Shown here: positions 27,801-39,800 of the stretch, piece by piece
Layout: the number at the start of each line of letters is the position of its first letter
Position numbering within the stretch: position 1 is the first letter of the stretch
Assembly (NCBI RefSeq): GCF_036370855.1
Contig: NC_088101.1
Span: 34,248,585 to 34,312,584 of the forward strand
Origin: Dromaius novaehollandiae
Taxonomy: Eukaryota; Chordata; Aves; Casuariiformes; Dromaiidae
Direction of reading: 5' to 3'
Length of the DNA stretch: 64,000 nt
Notes under the pieces: model-generated
What the model was told of the DNA's origin: nothing
Database searches by the model: none
What the model saw: the letters and a program-made list of their open reading frames with translations, nothing else
Program-made: the position numbers and the translations under genes

Positions 27801-30800
27801 CTAGCAGGGACTGACCTACACCTACCCAGTTTCATGAGGAATTTCTTGGCTCCTACTGGGTTTCACTTTGACATTTAAGTGCTATTTGAAATCAAAATTC
27901 AAATCTCAGACCAACACATTCAGGCAGGTGCCCAGAATGCCCTCCCCAACAGCCAAGCGCCTAAGTATTGCACTGGTTTGCTAAATACGGAAATATAGGC
28001 ATTATGGAAATATAGAAACAGAGGGAATAACATGAGAAGAAACAAAAACTCCCATTTTCAAGTGGGGGAAGTGGAAGACCTGAGAGGGTCTTGTCTACAC
28101 TGCAGAACAGCATGACCATCAAAGTAGCAGCATAAACCACCCGTGCTTTCGTTCCAGGTTTGAATGGTGTTACAGCAGCAATGAAGGCTCATGGTCCAGC
28201 TGCTTTGAGTGCCTATCTCAGATGATTTGTGCCGTGCTAGTGCCGGGGGATGAAGTTTGCATCACCACACCATCATTTTGCAAGGAGAATATACCCTCAG
28301 GGCCTAAGGCGACAAATGCGGATGCCATCGGAGAGTTAAAGTGATTGTGCTCTGTATCAAAAGATAGGTGCTGAAACATGTCAAGTGTGCATACGTTTTG
28401 TTACCTTATCCTGCTCTGAGCCCAAAGCATAATCTGATGTCAGTTATCAGCCAAGTACAATTGGGCTTTTCATGCAACACGTCACTATACAAAGAGATAC
28501 AATACGTCATAGCTCACGGAAAAAGTGGTTCCAAAATGGGCAATTCTTACCTAGCCAAAAGGTTTATTGATTTGGCCTGATAGATTTGACATGCCAGACT
28601 CACGTTACAGCACTGCAGCTGAAGTTACAAGCGTGTAAACGTAGGTTTAGCTGATCCCATTTGGACAACTTTTTTTTTTTTGTTCCAACTGTTAATTAAT
28701 CTGGTGAGTTTACTCACTTTCCTGTCTACCACTAATGTGCTGCTCCCTCATCACCTTTCCAGTGAGTTCAGTCAGGCCCCTGGGACAAACCGCCTGCTTA
28801 TGAAAAAGAAAGAAAAGGACTAATGAAAGCCTGGCACCTTCACGGCAACCAAGAGAAGAGCTAGCTTAACCCTAGGAGACCCATGATCTCGCCAGTAAAA
28901 CAAAATACGTCTTACAGTTCTGGAGCTTTAACAGCACATCAGTCTTGCAAGAAGTTTTTATTCCTACAGTGAATATTCAGCTGAGAAGCTCATAAAGAGT
29001 ATATTGCCATTGCTCTGCACAGGTACTACTATGGATCTAGAACTGTACGGCCCTCGGTGAAAGAGAAATATATGTTAAAATAGACTTGCATGTATTTCAG
29101 GTGCTGAAATAGTGAAAATGAAGAAAAACAGAGAGCAGCAGAAACACCAAAGGTTGTGCTGCTTTGCGGTTACATTCCATTAGCCTGCGGTTAAAGCAGA
29201 TTAGGGTTTTGCCAACTACTAGGAGAGATTGCTAATAAATGTTTGTTTTCCTTCTCTAGCAGGGCTGATTCATAGTAACAATGATTCACATAAGCAAAGA
29301 AAACATTAAAAAAAAAAAAAAGCAAACACACCTCAGCAGGTTATCGCATCAGCAAATGAACTGAGCCACAGGGGCTGGAAACACGTAACCTGCTCTGTAT
29401 CAGCGTGACACTGCACAACGCAAACGAAATACCACAACGCAAACGAAATACCACGTACGGAGACAAGCTGTGATTGCGGCCACCGAAAAGGATGCCGTGA
29501 GCACGTACACGCCTCACACCCTTTGGCCCTGGAGCCACCAAGCCTGCAGCCTGCTAGGGCCAGCGGTGCGGCTGCCGCTCTGCGACACCCAGCCAGCTCC
29601 TGCCAACCACCGAGGCTCTCGCCGCCCCACAGAGGCATCTCCCCAGGAGCAGGAGAGCAGCTTCCAGCTGGGTTCCCCATACGCTGCTTCCTCAAAAGGG
29701 AAGCATCTGGGACACCACGGGCTTGGCAGGGCACCAGCGCCCCAGCCAAGGGTTTGCCTCTTCCATGCCTGTGACAGGCATGTAACGCACTTTGGACAAC
29801 AACTTCACCAGGTGCCTTGTCACAACACCTTACATCGTTAGCACTAAGTTGGCAAAGGAAGTCACTGGTCAAAATCAAAATACTGAAGCCCCCTCATCTC
29901 CTGCAGAAGCAACTATCCAGATCCCCTTTCTTCACTGCGCTCTGATTAGAAAAAACAGGGCCATACCTCACTGCCGCCCATGCCTCTGCTCGGCCACCCG
30001 TACCACTAACAGCCTGTGGGAACCTTTCTTATCTACTGGAAAAGCTTTCCTTCAGCGGGAGCCTGCCTGATGTATTTCACCACTGCAAATAATCTTAAAA
30101 AGTTTTAGTGTTTCCAGAACTCAGAGAGGTTTATTCAGGCATTTTCATTTCAAGTTAGGCCTTTTATCCTCGACCACAAAGTCTATGTAAATAGAAACAA
30201 ACATATAAAATGAACAGCTTCACAAGCACTTCCTTAACATAGACAGTATCTTAGCACGGAGGTGTCACACAGACAACCCACTTTCACATGCAGCCTCACC
30301 CTCCCTCCTACCAGGACGCACAGAAAGCGACCCACTGCCAACCCCGTGTCTTGGCCTACATCGGGGTAGTACCATGGCCTCCACCTTTGCAATTTCTCTT
30401 TTCCCCTCTTTTTCCTCTTCATCCTCCAATTATGTTTGCTGAACATCTCTGATTGCTTAAGTAGCTGACTACTTTTCTGATTTCTGTGCTAACACCTTTC
30501 ATAATATCTTTATTACACTTTTAAAACATGGAAGGCTATTAGCCATCAACCTATTGGGATCAGAGACTGCAGGAGACAATTAGGAGAAACAGAATAGTAA
30601 TAACTTGGAGAGAACAGCACTATTAATATCAATACAAATATCCACAGCTAAAACCCAACAGTGATCTAACCCTGCATCTGTAGCAGTCATTTTTGTTCTT
30701 CTAATTTTCTGTTTACTCGTCCTTAAGCATCTATCTCAGGTACTAAGTTAATAAGTTAACTCTGACTGTATGAAATAATAATTAATACAACAAAAATAAA

Positions 30801-33800
30801 ACGGAACAAAAAGACGGAAAAGGCAACTAAATTTTCCTTTGCTATGCCCTCAAAGCTTAAGGATTCAAATCTGTATTTCCTGCTCCTGAGTGTTTCGACG
30901 GACATCAGCTTGACTTCTGTGTGAGCAGGAGCATTTTATACAACGAATATAAATGTTAGAACAGGTAATTATACAAGTGACCTTGCCTTTTTCCATTTGA
31001 GAGTCTCAAAAAATTACAGTTGAAGAGACTAATAATTCACTCAGCCAATTTCTAAACAGAACTTCATACTTCTGCAATTTTTTAAAATTAAAATAGAAAG
31101 ATAATAAAGGAGACATAGAAGAGATAGAGACAGAAAGTCATCTGATTTTAACATACTGTTGGATTGTCTTCTCAGAGAACCAAATCAAATGCCAAATTCC
31201 TGTTTAAAAAGCAGCCACCACTGACAAGGATACTAGTGCCTGAAAACTGCACCCAAAGGTCACTTCTGTTTCTCATGGTGTGGAATTGCATCAAAGGCCT
31301 CTGCACTGATATGAGCACCAAAAAACATGGAGTGGGGGCAGGAAAGGCAAGGAACTGCAGGGGGGAAAAACAGAGAAATAATAAAATAGGCTGACTGTGT
31401 CTGACCAGTTCTCCTAGACATTATAGACTGTGCTGATTTTCATTAGGTCAGTCCCATCCTAAATATGCAAGGGAAATGTGCAACCTTTGGAAAGCAGTAT
31501 ACAAATACAGCAGCTACCTGGGACTGTCTGCGGAGGTAAGAAAGAGGAAAGGTACCCAACAAAATCTGCAGCCTTTATGTTATTCCTGCTGCAGACACCT
31601 TTGCACACCTTTTCACTCCCTGTTCCAGCTGACAGGTGAATTTGTGCAGCGAGTCATTTCCCCAGCCTCTGTGCTGTCTCTGCATATATTCTTCTGCTGA
31701 ATTCAAAGCTTTGCTCAGACACAGAAGAAGTGAACATGTCAGAGACAAGGCAGCGGATTCAGGTTTGCAGGATCTCTCTCTGCATACATGGTTTGGGTCA
31801 CATCAGACTGGACCTGTATGGCACACCTCTAGTCAGGACACCAGGGACAGGTTTTGTCCCATGTGTGTATTAGGAATTTGTGTGCAACAGTTTAGAGCAT
31901 GGAAATTAGGATTAAAGGACTAGATCCGTATCTTCAGTGAATTATGAGATATTCTGTAAGGATAGCTAGTGTGCTGGAGCTCTCAAAACCTGCAGTGCCA
32001 AAGATAGGTCTACACTGCAAGAGTATTAGGTAACTCAGCATATCAAATCTAAAAATCTAGTTCCAATAGAACTGAAGTCAAAATTACTGGGGTTTTAGTT
32101 TAGGTTACCAATTTCAATCCCTTATTAGGCTTCTCCCTCATTTTTGACTCAAGCTGCTAATATTCATTCCATTCAATGCTTCTTCATTCCAGCTGGTCGG
32201 AAATATTTTAGTGATTCGCTGACCCTCACCAAATCCTACTCCAGATAATCTCCGAGTAGGGCACAGAAGCAAGTTGCAGCCTTTTAAACATTTGTATGTC
32301 TCACATGGGGACTGTTTAATTGCATCCTCTTCCAGGGGGCTGCTGGCCTGGAGAGGGGAGATGTAAGCAGACAGCTAAAGCCAGGCTCAGCTGAACCTAT
32401 CAGAGCATCTGCTCTGCTGCTCCAGCAGCCACCTTTTCTCAAGATCCTTTTACTTGTGGTCCTAAAAGTTCCCTTCTCTGACGTGCAGGACAGTGCAGCA
32501 GCAAAAGTGATATATGCTGAAGGAAGTTTGGTTGATCTCTATAGAAGCTTATTATTCCTTATGCCTTTACCAGTGTACCCTTAGAATTAGGAAGCACTTA
32601 CAAGAACATCTTTCTGACTACAAAACCACTATGTGTAAGCTGCAATCACAGCTGACCAGCGAGGATCCTCAATTCATCCACTTTGAAATCAGTTTTGAAT
32701 CCAAGTTGCCTCCAAACTTTCAGCAAAGGTCAGATGAAATCAACTATAAACTAAGTAATAAAGATGACTCCTCCCTACTAGCAAACTGTATTTATGAAGC
32801 ATATCATGTTACAGCTAATGATACTACCTTCCAAACTACATTTTGTCAAGCAAGTTCTCAGCCTGCTGTTGCACCTGTGGCCTTCAAGCCATAAAGTCTG
32901 GAAACCCCTGTGCTACTGGAGCTGGAGCCAGAGCTCCCAAAGCTCAGTGGTGGCTCGGTGTTTCCAGGCTCGTGGCTCTGGAGCAGAGCCAGCGTGTGCA
33001 GGGGCTCACCAACGTGGCACTCATGGGAACCATGACTCTGGAGCAAACTTTTGCTGCTGATTGCCGAAACCAGAAGAACATTTGTCCATATACCAAGGCC
33101 ACACAAACAGGTATCCTGCCACAGTCACAAAAATCGTGGGACCTCATGTGTTTAGCTGGAGGACAGCAAGTTAGTCAAAGCTTCCAGGATTTCCAGAAGC
33201 AGCAGCCTCAAAACAGCAAAGGTGATTCTGTTGCTTTCAAAAGTGTAAAATCTGAGACTGGATGCTCTGATGGATACTCCAGGAGCCCAGTATATGTAGT
33301 GCAGATGTGTAAGAAATATACACCGAAAAAACGTCCCTAAGTATAGCTCAACTAAAATCCTCCAAACTAATCGTTTCATCAACCTCCCCTCTCCACCCAA
33401 AAAACCCATAAACAACAGCAAAGCAAACCAGAACATTTGGGTCCCACTCACAAGAGGATTTACAGCTTGGAGCAAGGAGAGAATACAAGAAACATCCTTT
33501 AATTGAAACTTAATTTTGTTAAGAAAGTGCAAAAAATTAGTCCCCATGCTGAGATTTAAGAAATCTGAACCCATCTAAAAATATACATCCAAGACTGAAA
33601 TATCTAGTTTCAGAAATGAGTTACCAGCCATTTATAAAGAACTATAATAAGTGATTAGATGATATGAAGTATGCAGATAGTAAGTAGTTAACAAGTTTAG
33701 TAAAAGAGCAAAAGCAGAGCAAAGTTCATTTTATCAAGAACAGTTCATGCAGGCAAACCAGCTCCCCTGTGAGCTGCTAATAGTCTCTTTCCACCTCTCC

Positions 33801-36800
33801 CTCTCAAACACGCACAAAAACTACTAAGTACGAATCTAATAAAAGGCTTTTTTAGACAATTTACAAACAGAAAAACTCATGCTTGGTTTTGATTCAGTAG
33901 GATATTTTATCTACTAAATTGTTCTCCACATTTGGCAGATTCAGTTCCTCATGAAAGGATTACAGAAGTCTGAAGACGTAATTATGCATCTACCATTTTA
34001 TCCCTGACACAGGACACATCTAAACTTTGGGAAGTGATGATAGATGCATCAGTGTTTGGACATCTACAGCCTGATCTTCTGCGATGCTGAGCAGATAACT
34101 GATGAAATTTAGATGTCTTGTCACATTTCTAGATACAGTGAAATTTAGAAAGAGTAAGACTTTGAGAAAAATGGCATGTAGAAATAGGTGCTTTATAAAA
34201 ATAGAACATCGCCCTTCCATGATGGAGAGTAAGTATTCAAATAGAAAAATAACCCAAGATACAAATAATATATGGAAGAAAAAAACCCTAGTGCTCACTT
34301 AACTGACCTGACTTTCACTTTAAGGTAATCTGATGAATTCACATGAGCAAATGGGCTTTGCAAAATATTTGAAAGATTAGCATTTGTCTCCTTTGATTAT
34401 CCCCAGATAAAACATTACACTGTAATCCTATAATTTCTGCACCAAATATTTGGCACTGTGGCCTGACATGAACAAAATGACTTGGAGTCAAATGTATCTT
34501 TTATGAGCAAATGGAACAGAATAACGCAGGGAAGATTTCAGTCCGCAGGTGTGGAAGCCATTCGGTGCTCCTACAGGCAGCATGCCTTCACCTTAATCCC
34601 GCTGCAGGCTTAAAAGGAAGGGACTGCATTTATGCCCAGCTACTTCATGAGAAAGGCTTGTCCAAGTTTGATTTGAAAAGAAGATTGTGTCGGCATGGGA
34701 AATGCCCCTAGGTGGTAATAACTTTCCGATTTGGGTATGGACCGGCATGTACCCGCACTAGTGCCTGATACCACATGAGCCTAAAGAAGCCACACCCATA
34801 GTTTAATAAATCTGCTAAAGCCTTCGGTCTGGTAGTCGATACTGACGTTTTCAAATCCAAATAATCTTAATTGGTTCCCCATAGCCCTTGACTTACCCCC
34901 AAGCCGGGAATGACGCAAGTGCTCCTAAAATCAAGCCAGAAAGTGGAGCATACTATTCCACAAAACGGATAGAGAAAAAGAGGAGGTGAGAGAAAGGAGG
35001 GAAACAGAAGGAGAAAAGACGAAATAACCCACCCGCCATTTTCACAGCACGTTCGTGCCTGAGCCAGATCTCCCAGCTCCCAGCTCAGTGCCTTACCTAC
35101 ACTGTCTTTACTTTTTCATATCAATATAAATACCCCTTTACAGCGTAGACCTTGTCTTTAAATTATAAAATAATAAGAATGAACAAAGCAGCAGAAAGAT
35201 AGAAAAGCAACAACTTGCATCCTCTTCATTAGCATAAAAAATAATTTTCTCTGTTGTTATTACTGGGTTTGCCACACAAATGCAGTCAGTGTCTGGATTG
35301 GCAGTGACCGTGCAATTCAGTTTTATGATTTATTTTAGGAAGAGGTTGCCTCCCAATGTGAAGTGCCAAAAATCAGATGGCTACAAATAAGCAGGGAGTG
35401 TGAATAGCTTGGGTATCTTAGACAACATCCTCCTCCCATCCATCTGCAGCTCTACGATGCTCAGGCACTGAAAAAAACTCGAGTACCAAGTTTCTCTCAC
35501 TCAGAGATGCAAATGTGACTTATAGCTTTAATTAATACAAATGGGTGGCACGCATGAGATTAATTAGATATGACACTCAGATTGTTTAAGCCCAATATAA
35601 AAACAGATTATACCGAACATTTTGATGTCCTGATTTTACAAAATGTCTGATGACATCAAGCCTTGGTGACTTGCTATACATCCACTGCTTCTCGGTTCCT
35701 TAGAAAAGAAGGAACAAATGAAGTGAGAAGAACACTGGAAAAATCTAATAGACAAACTGACTAATCTCAGACCCCAAGGTCACAGCGAAGCAATTCATTT
35801 CTTGGCTCTTCAACAGCACAAGACATGATTTATCAATCTGAGGCCAGGCTTATAAACACTATACATCTCAATAATATGTTCTTTGCACTCTGTAACTTTT
35901 TAAACAATGATAGATTGCCTTGGCTGGACCAAAGTTATTTTACAAACAGAAACAGAATATTTGCAAATGAAATGCCCCATTAGAGGAAAAAAAATATGTT
36001 AGCTAGCAGCTACACTTAATTGCGACTGCTAAGGAATCTAAAACTTTTGATATGAAATATATTCAGACTCAGAGTCCTTTAAAAATCTCCTCTTCATCAT
36101 TTTACACTACTAATATTGAAGACCATTAAAACAAAAACATTTCTTAACAGCACTAACAAAAACTTATATCCCCAAAGAAAAATATGATTTGAGTTAAAGG
36201 AGGACTGTGAATCAATAGCTCTAGTTGCCCACTTGATCACAGACTTCCTTGAAGTCATTAAGGAGTTCAGCTCTTTGCTTCCCTTCTCTAAAACTGAAAC
36301 AATATTTCTTCTCTTCTACCAAGAGCCTAATCTTTATAACATGAAGCCTTCAGGCTAATCATCTGCTCATACTGAGGATTTAGATCATAAAATTTTTAAA
36401 ACAGGATTCTCTTTGGCCAGTATCTAACACAATCTGGCCTTAACTTTGATTAGGCTCTCTAGACATTACTGCTGTAACATAAAATCTCCCCGATAATTAT
36501 TTTCTTGTCCGGGGTTCCTAAAACCCCTTCCAAAGCAGAGTGCTGATCCTGCGCTCTGCTCCACCAGGGAGGGGAGGAGGGAAGGGTCACGCGGGCCAGA
36601 GCTGCTCCCAGGGTCTTGATTGAAAAAGCTCAGTTGGATTCTTGAAAGTACAGAATAGATGCTCAAGAATACAGATGAGTTCAAGACTATGTATAAGAAA
36701 TGAGTTTGAAAGTTCAACATGCTTGATTTCCAGTCCTCTGAATTTACTGCTCCAGGCAACACGGCTCCTGTCAATTTTCAGGTGACAAATTCTCTTTCAG

Positions 36801-39800
36801 AGACCTGGCTGTTCCTTCATTCACTTATTATTTAGACAATACAATACAACCGCAGTTTGGGTAGGGCTGATCCTTATAATGTAAGAAATCCAAAAAGATC
36901 AAAGCTGCACGTGACATTGCTGTGTGAGGTTATTTTAGTGAAGCTCTGCTTTGAGGATTATTCAGATATTTCATCTCAAATAGCAATCATTATTGCACGC
37001 AGAACTTAATCTCAAAAAAGTGAAAATAAAAAGAGATTTGTTATTATATTCCAATGTTGTTCCAAATACTCTTGAAAATGTAATTATTTCAGGCTGCTTT
37101 AAAAAATATTATGCATTAAAGAAGCTGAACACTGCAACCACAACTCCATGTGAAACTAACACCAACTTCGTATTGCCTCGGGCCCTGCTAATACTGGTAC
37201 GGGGGCAGCTGATTAGCATCGAGGAATGAAGAAATGAGTCCAGGCTCAGGAATAAGGCAACAGAAGGGGTTTTAGCAGGAGACAGAAACAGCTACTTTTA
37301 CATCTTATGATAACGGGGGCTATATTAATGTCCTTTGTAGTGTGCACAAGAGAGAATGCACCATCTCCAAAGTGCAAATCAGCACCACTTCCAAAAAATC
37401 TGTTCAAAAAGTAATGGTGCTCGGTTTTAATTTTCTTTCTTCCTCTTCACATTTTCTCTTCTATAATCTGAAGGGTGCTTTCTCTCCACGTGGCTCATTT
37501 CCACTGCCTGTGTGTCAGCTCTCTGCATCTAGGATTTCATATCACCGAGGCATCTCAGCGCCTCAGGCCCCTAGTATTTATAGACCTAATTCTGCAATTT
37601 TGTGTGTCTAGGCAGACTGCTGTGCTCGGGATCGCTTTCCGCGGGCACAGCAGCCCCTCTGCGGCAGCAGCTCTCGCCCAGGCAGGTCTGGACCCCCTTT
37701 CCCAGCCTTTTACCCTGGTGCTTCCCAGTGGCATCTGCTACACTCCAGTCAGCTTTCCCAGCGCTGCACATGCCAGCAAACGAAGCAATCCCTGTCCTGA
37801 AAACTTTATGGCCCAAAATATGACCTTGCAGATGTTTCCATCTCCCTATGCTTTCTTTGGATATGCTCTAGGGCTCCGGCCCATCTTTCTCTCTCTCCTC
37901 TTCCACAATAGCCTAGCAGTGAAGAGGGGCTCCGGGACCTCCCAGGTAAAAGGGAGCCCAAGCCAGGTCTGTGCAAACGTGGGCACTTGGCAGCTCCATT
38001 GCAACTTCTCTCTCTTTTAGAGTATTTCTGTATTCCCAGTGATGTAATTGCTCTGTGCTGCCCCTGGCTCTCCAGGCACATCTCAGCGCAGGTTTGCAGA
38101 AGGCTGGTTAATACCGAGATGTTGCTGATCATTCAGCTAAGCCCCAGCTGTCGGTTATTTCAAAAGCTGCAGAACCACCTGGAAATCTGCAACTCAGAAC
38201 GATTCTCAAGCAAACATTTACCTTGGTAATGTTTTACCTTCCTGCAGAAGGAGTTGGGTTCACCTTTGTTCCTATTGGCAATTTGTATCTCTAACCATTG
38301 ACAAATATCACAAATTGCACACCTGGAGCTGTTACAAACTCTAAGTGGTTCAAAGCAATCCCCCTGCTTCCTGTTAAAAAAACAAACAAACAAACAAACA
38401 AACAAACAAACAAAAAAAAAACCCACTACTGTAAAACGCTACTCTGCAGATTTGTGTGTGTTCTTTAACATAAGGTATACGGCTACAGTGAAAGGAAAGA
38501 ACAGCATTTTAGCTCAAAGAATTTATAAGAAATGGTGAGCCCTAACAAAGGCCTAGGGCTCTGCGTGTTGCTCAGCGGCATCTCTGGTGGCTCCCCTAAC
38601 CCCTGTGCTGAGCCGGGCGGCAGCAGAGACAGCCACGGCTGGCGTTGGCCCACCCCGCTCCCGAGCGCTGTTTTGTTGTGGGAGCTGGACACCTCTGTGC
38701 TGCCCTGCCCTGTCGGAAAGGGTGGTGGGGCAGGATATCTTCCCCCCAGAGCAATTCACAGGTGGCAACTGGATAAAAAAATATTCCTGACATTTCATTT
38801 GTTTGTTTCATGTTCATAGGGGTCTAAAAGGCCCGTTTACAGGTGGCACTGAGGTCTCCTTCAGCCTAGAAGGTAGCGATCCAGCTAGTCCAGTTACCAT
38901 CTGCCAGCTTTGTTGGGTAATGTTTAAAAACCCCGTCTCTTCTACTGTATATTTGTACCCTCCCGTGGAGATTGTGAGCTGAGACACGCTGCTGTAAACA
39001 CCGTGCATCTTCCTTTATCGCCCTCTCAAACCGCAACCCAAAAAGAGTGAAGAAGTGAAGCCTGAACAGCTTTGTGGCAGGAGGAAACAACGTTACACTT
39101 GTAAAAATGAGCCGTCTCTTCCCAGAGCTCTCCTTTAATGGAATATAGCGGGTCAGCTGGGCTAGCCCGGCCCTGCGACTTGCACCTTCGGCAGCTCCCC
39201 AGGGGTAGCCGGAGCGAAGAGCAGATCCGCCAAGCTGCGGCAGAAAGGAGCGCATCTCCCTCCCTCGCACCCCGGCCACCAGGAAACCAGGATCCAGCCC
39301 GCACTGTCCTTAGCTGCAATGCAACGTGGTCCGGCGGGTGCTTAGTTAGGAAAAAGAGCGTCATCTTTCTGTCCGAAGCAGCAGAGGGCAACACGTTCAA
39401 AAATATATGCTCGTCTAACATGAGCAACACACGCACACACAAAAGTCAACATAAACCAAAAGAGCGAAAAAAGAAATTACCAAGAGTTTCAGCTACCCAG
39501 CATATAATTACGGGGACTGCAGAGAGACCTAACCATATGAAAAGCCCTGTAGGGTGGCAGGCACATGCATGTTTCAAGACATCATACAGCACTGATGGTA
39601 ATCGCTTGATAATTTACAAATTATATTAATTGTTTCTAGCAAACGCTTTTGATCACGTCACCAAGGCTCTGACTACTAATCCGTCTCCTCAGGCTCTCCT
39701 GAAGCATTCTACGTCTTGGACCACAATCATTTAACTCATTTATTTGGTTCCATATTTCTTTTTAAGCCAGTCTGCCATGAAATGATTTTTCAGCATGAAA

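Noticed and set aside
28000..28080. Possible second MIR fragment (CTCCCATTTTCAAGTGGGGG)
   Set aside because: Only one block resembles MIR; the flanking blocks are missing.
29333..29878. 181-codon minus-strand open frame, with 123- and 92-codon plus-strand frames opposite
   Set aside because: Frames are open on both strands because the patch is GC-rich; the translation is Cys/Ala/Gly-rich with no known motif.
37475..38020. 181-codon plus-strand open frame in intron 6
   Set aside because: No recognisable domain, no splice or promoter context, and shadow frames on the other strand.
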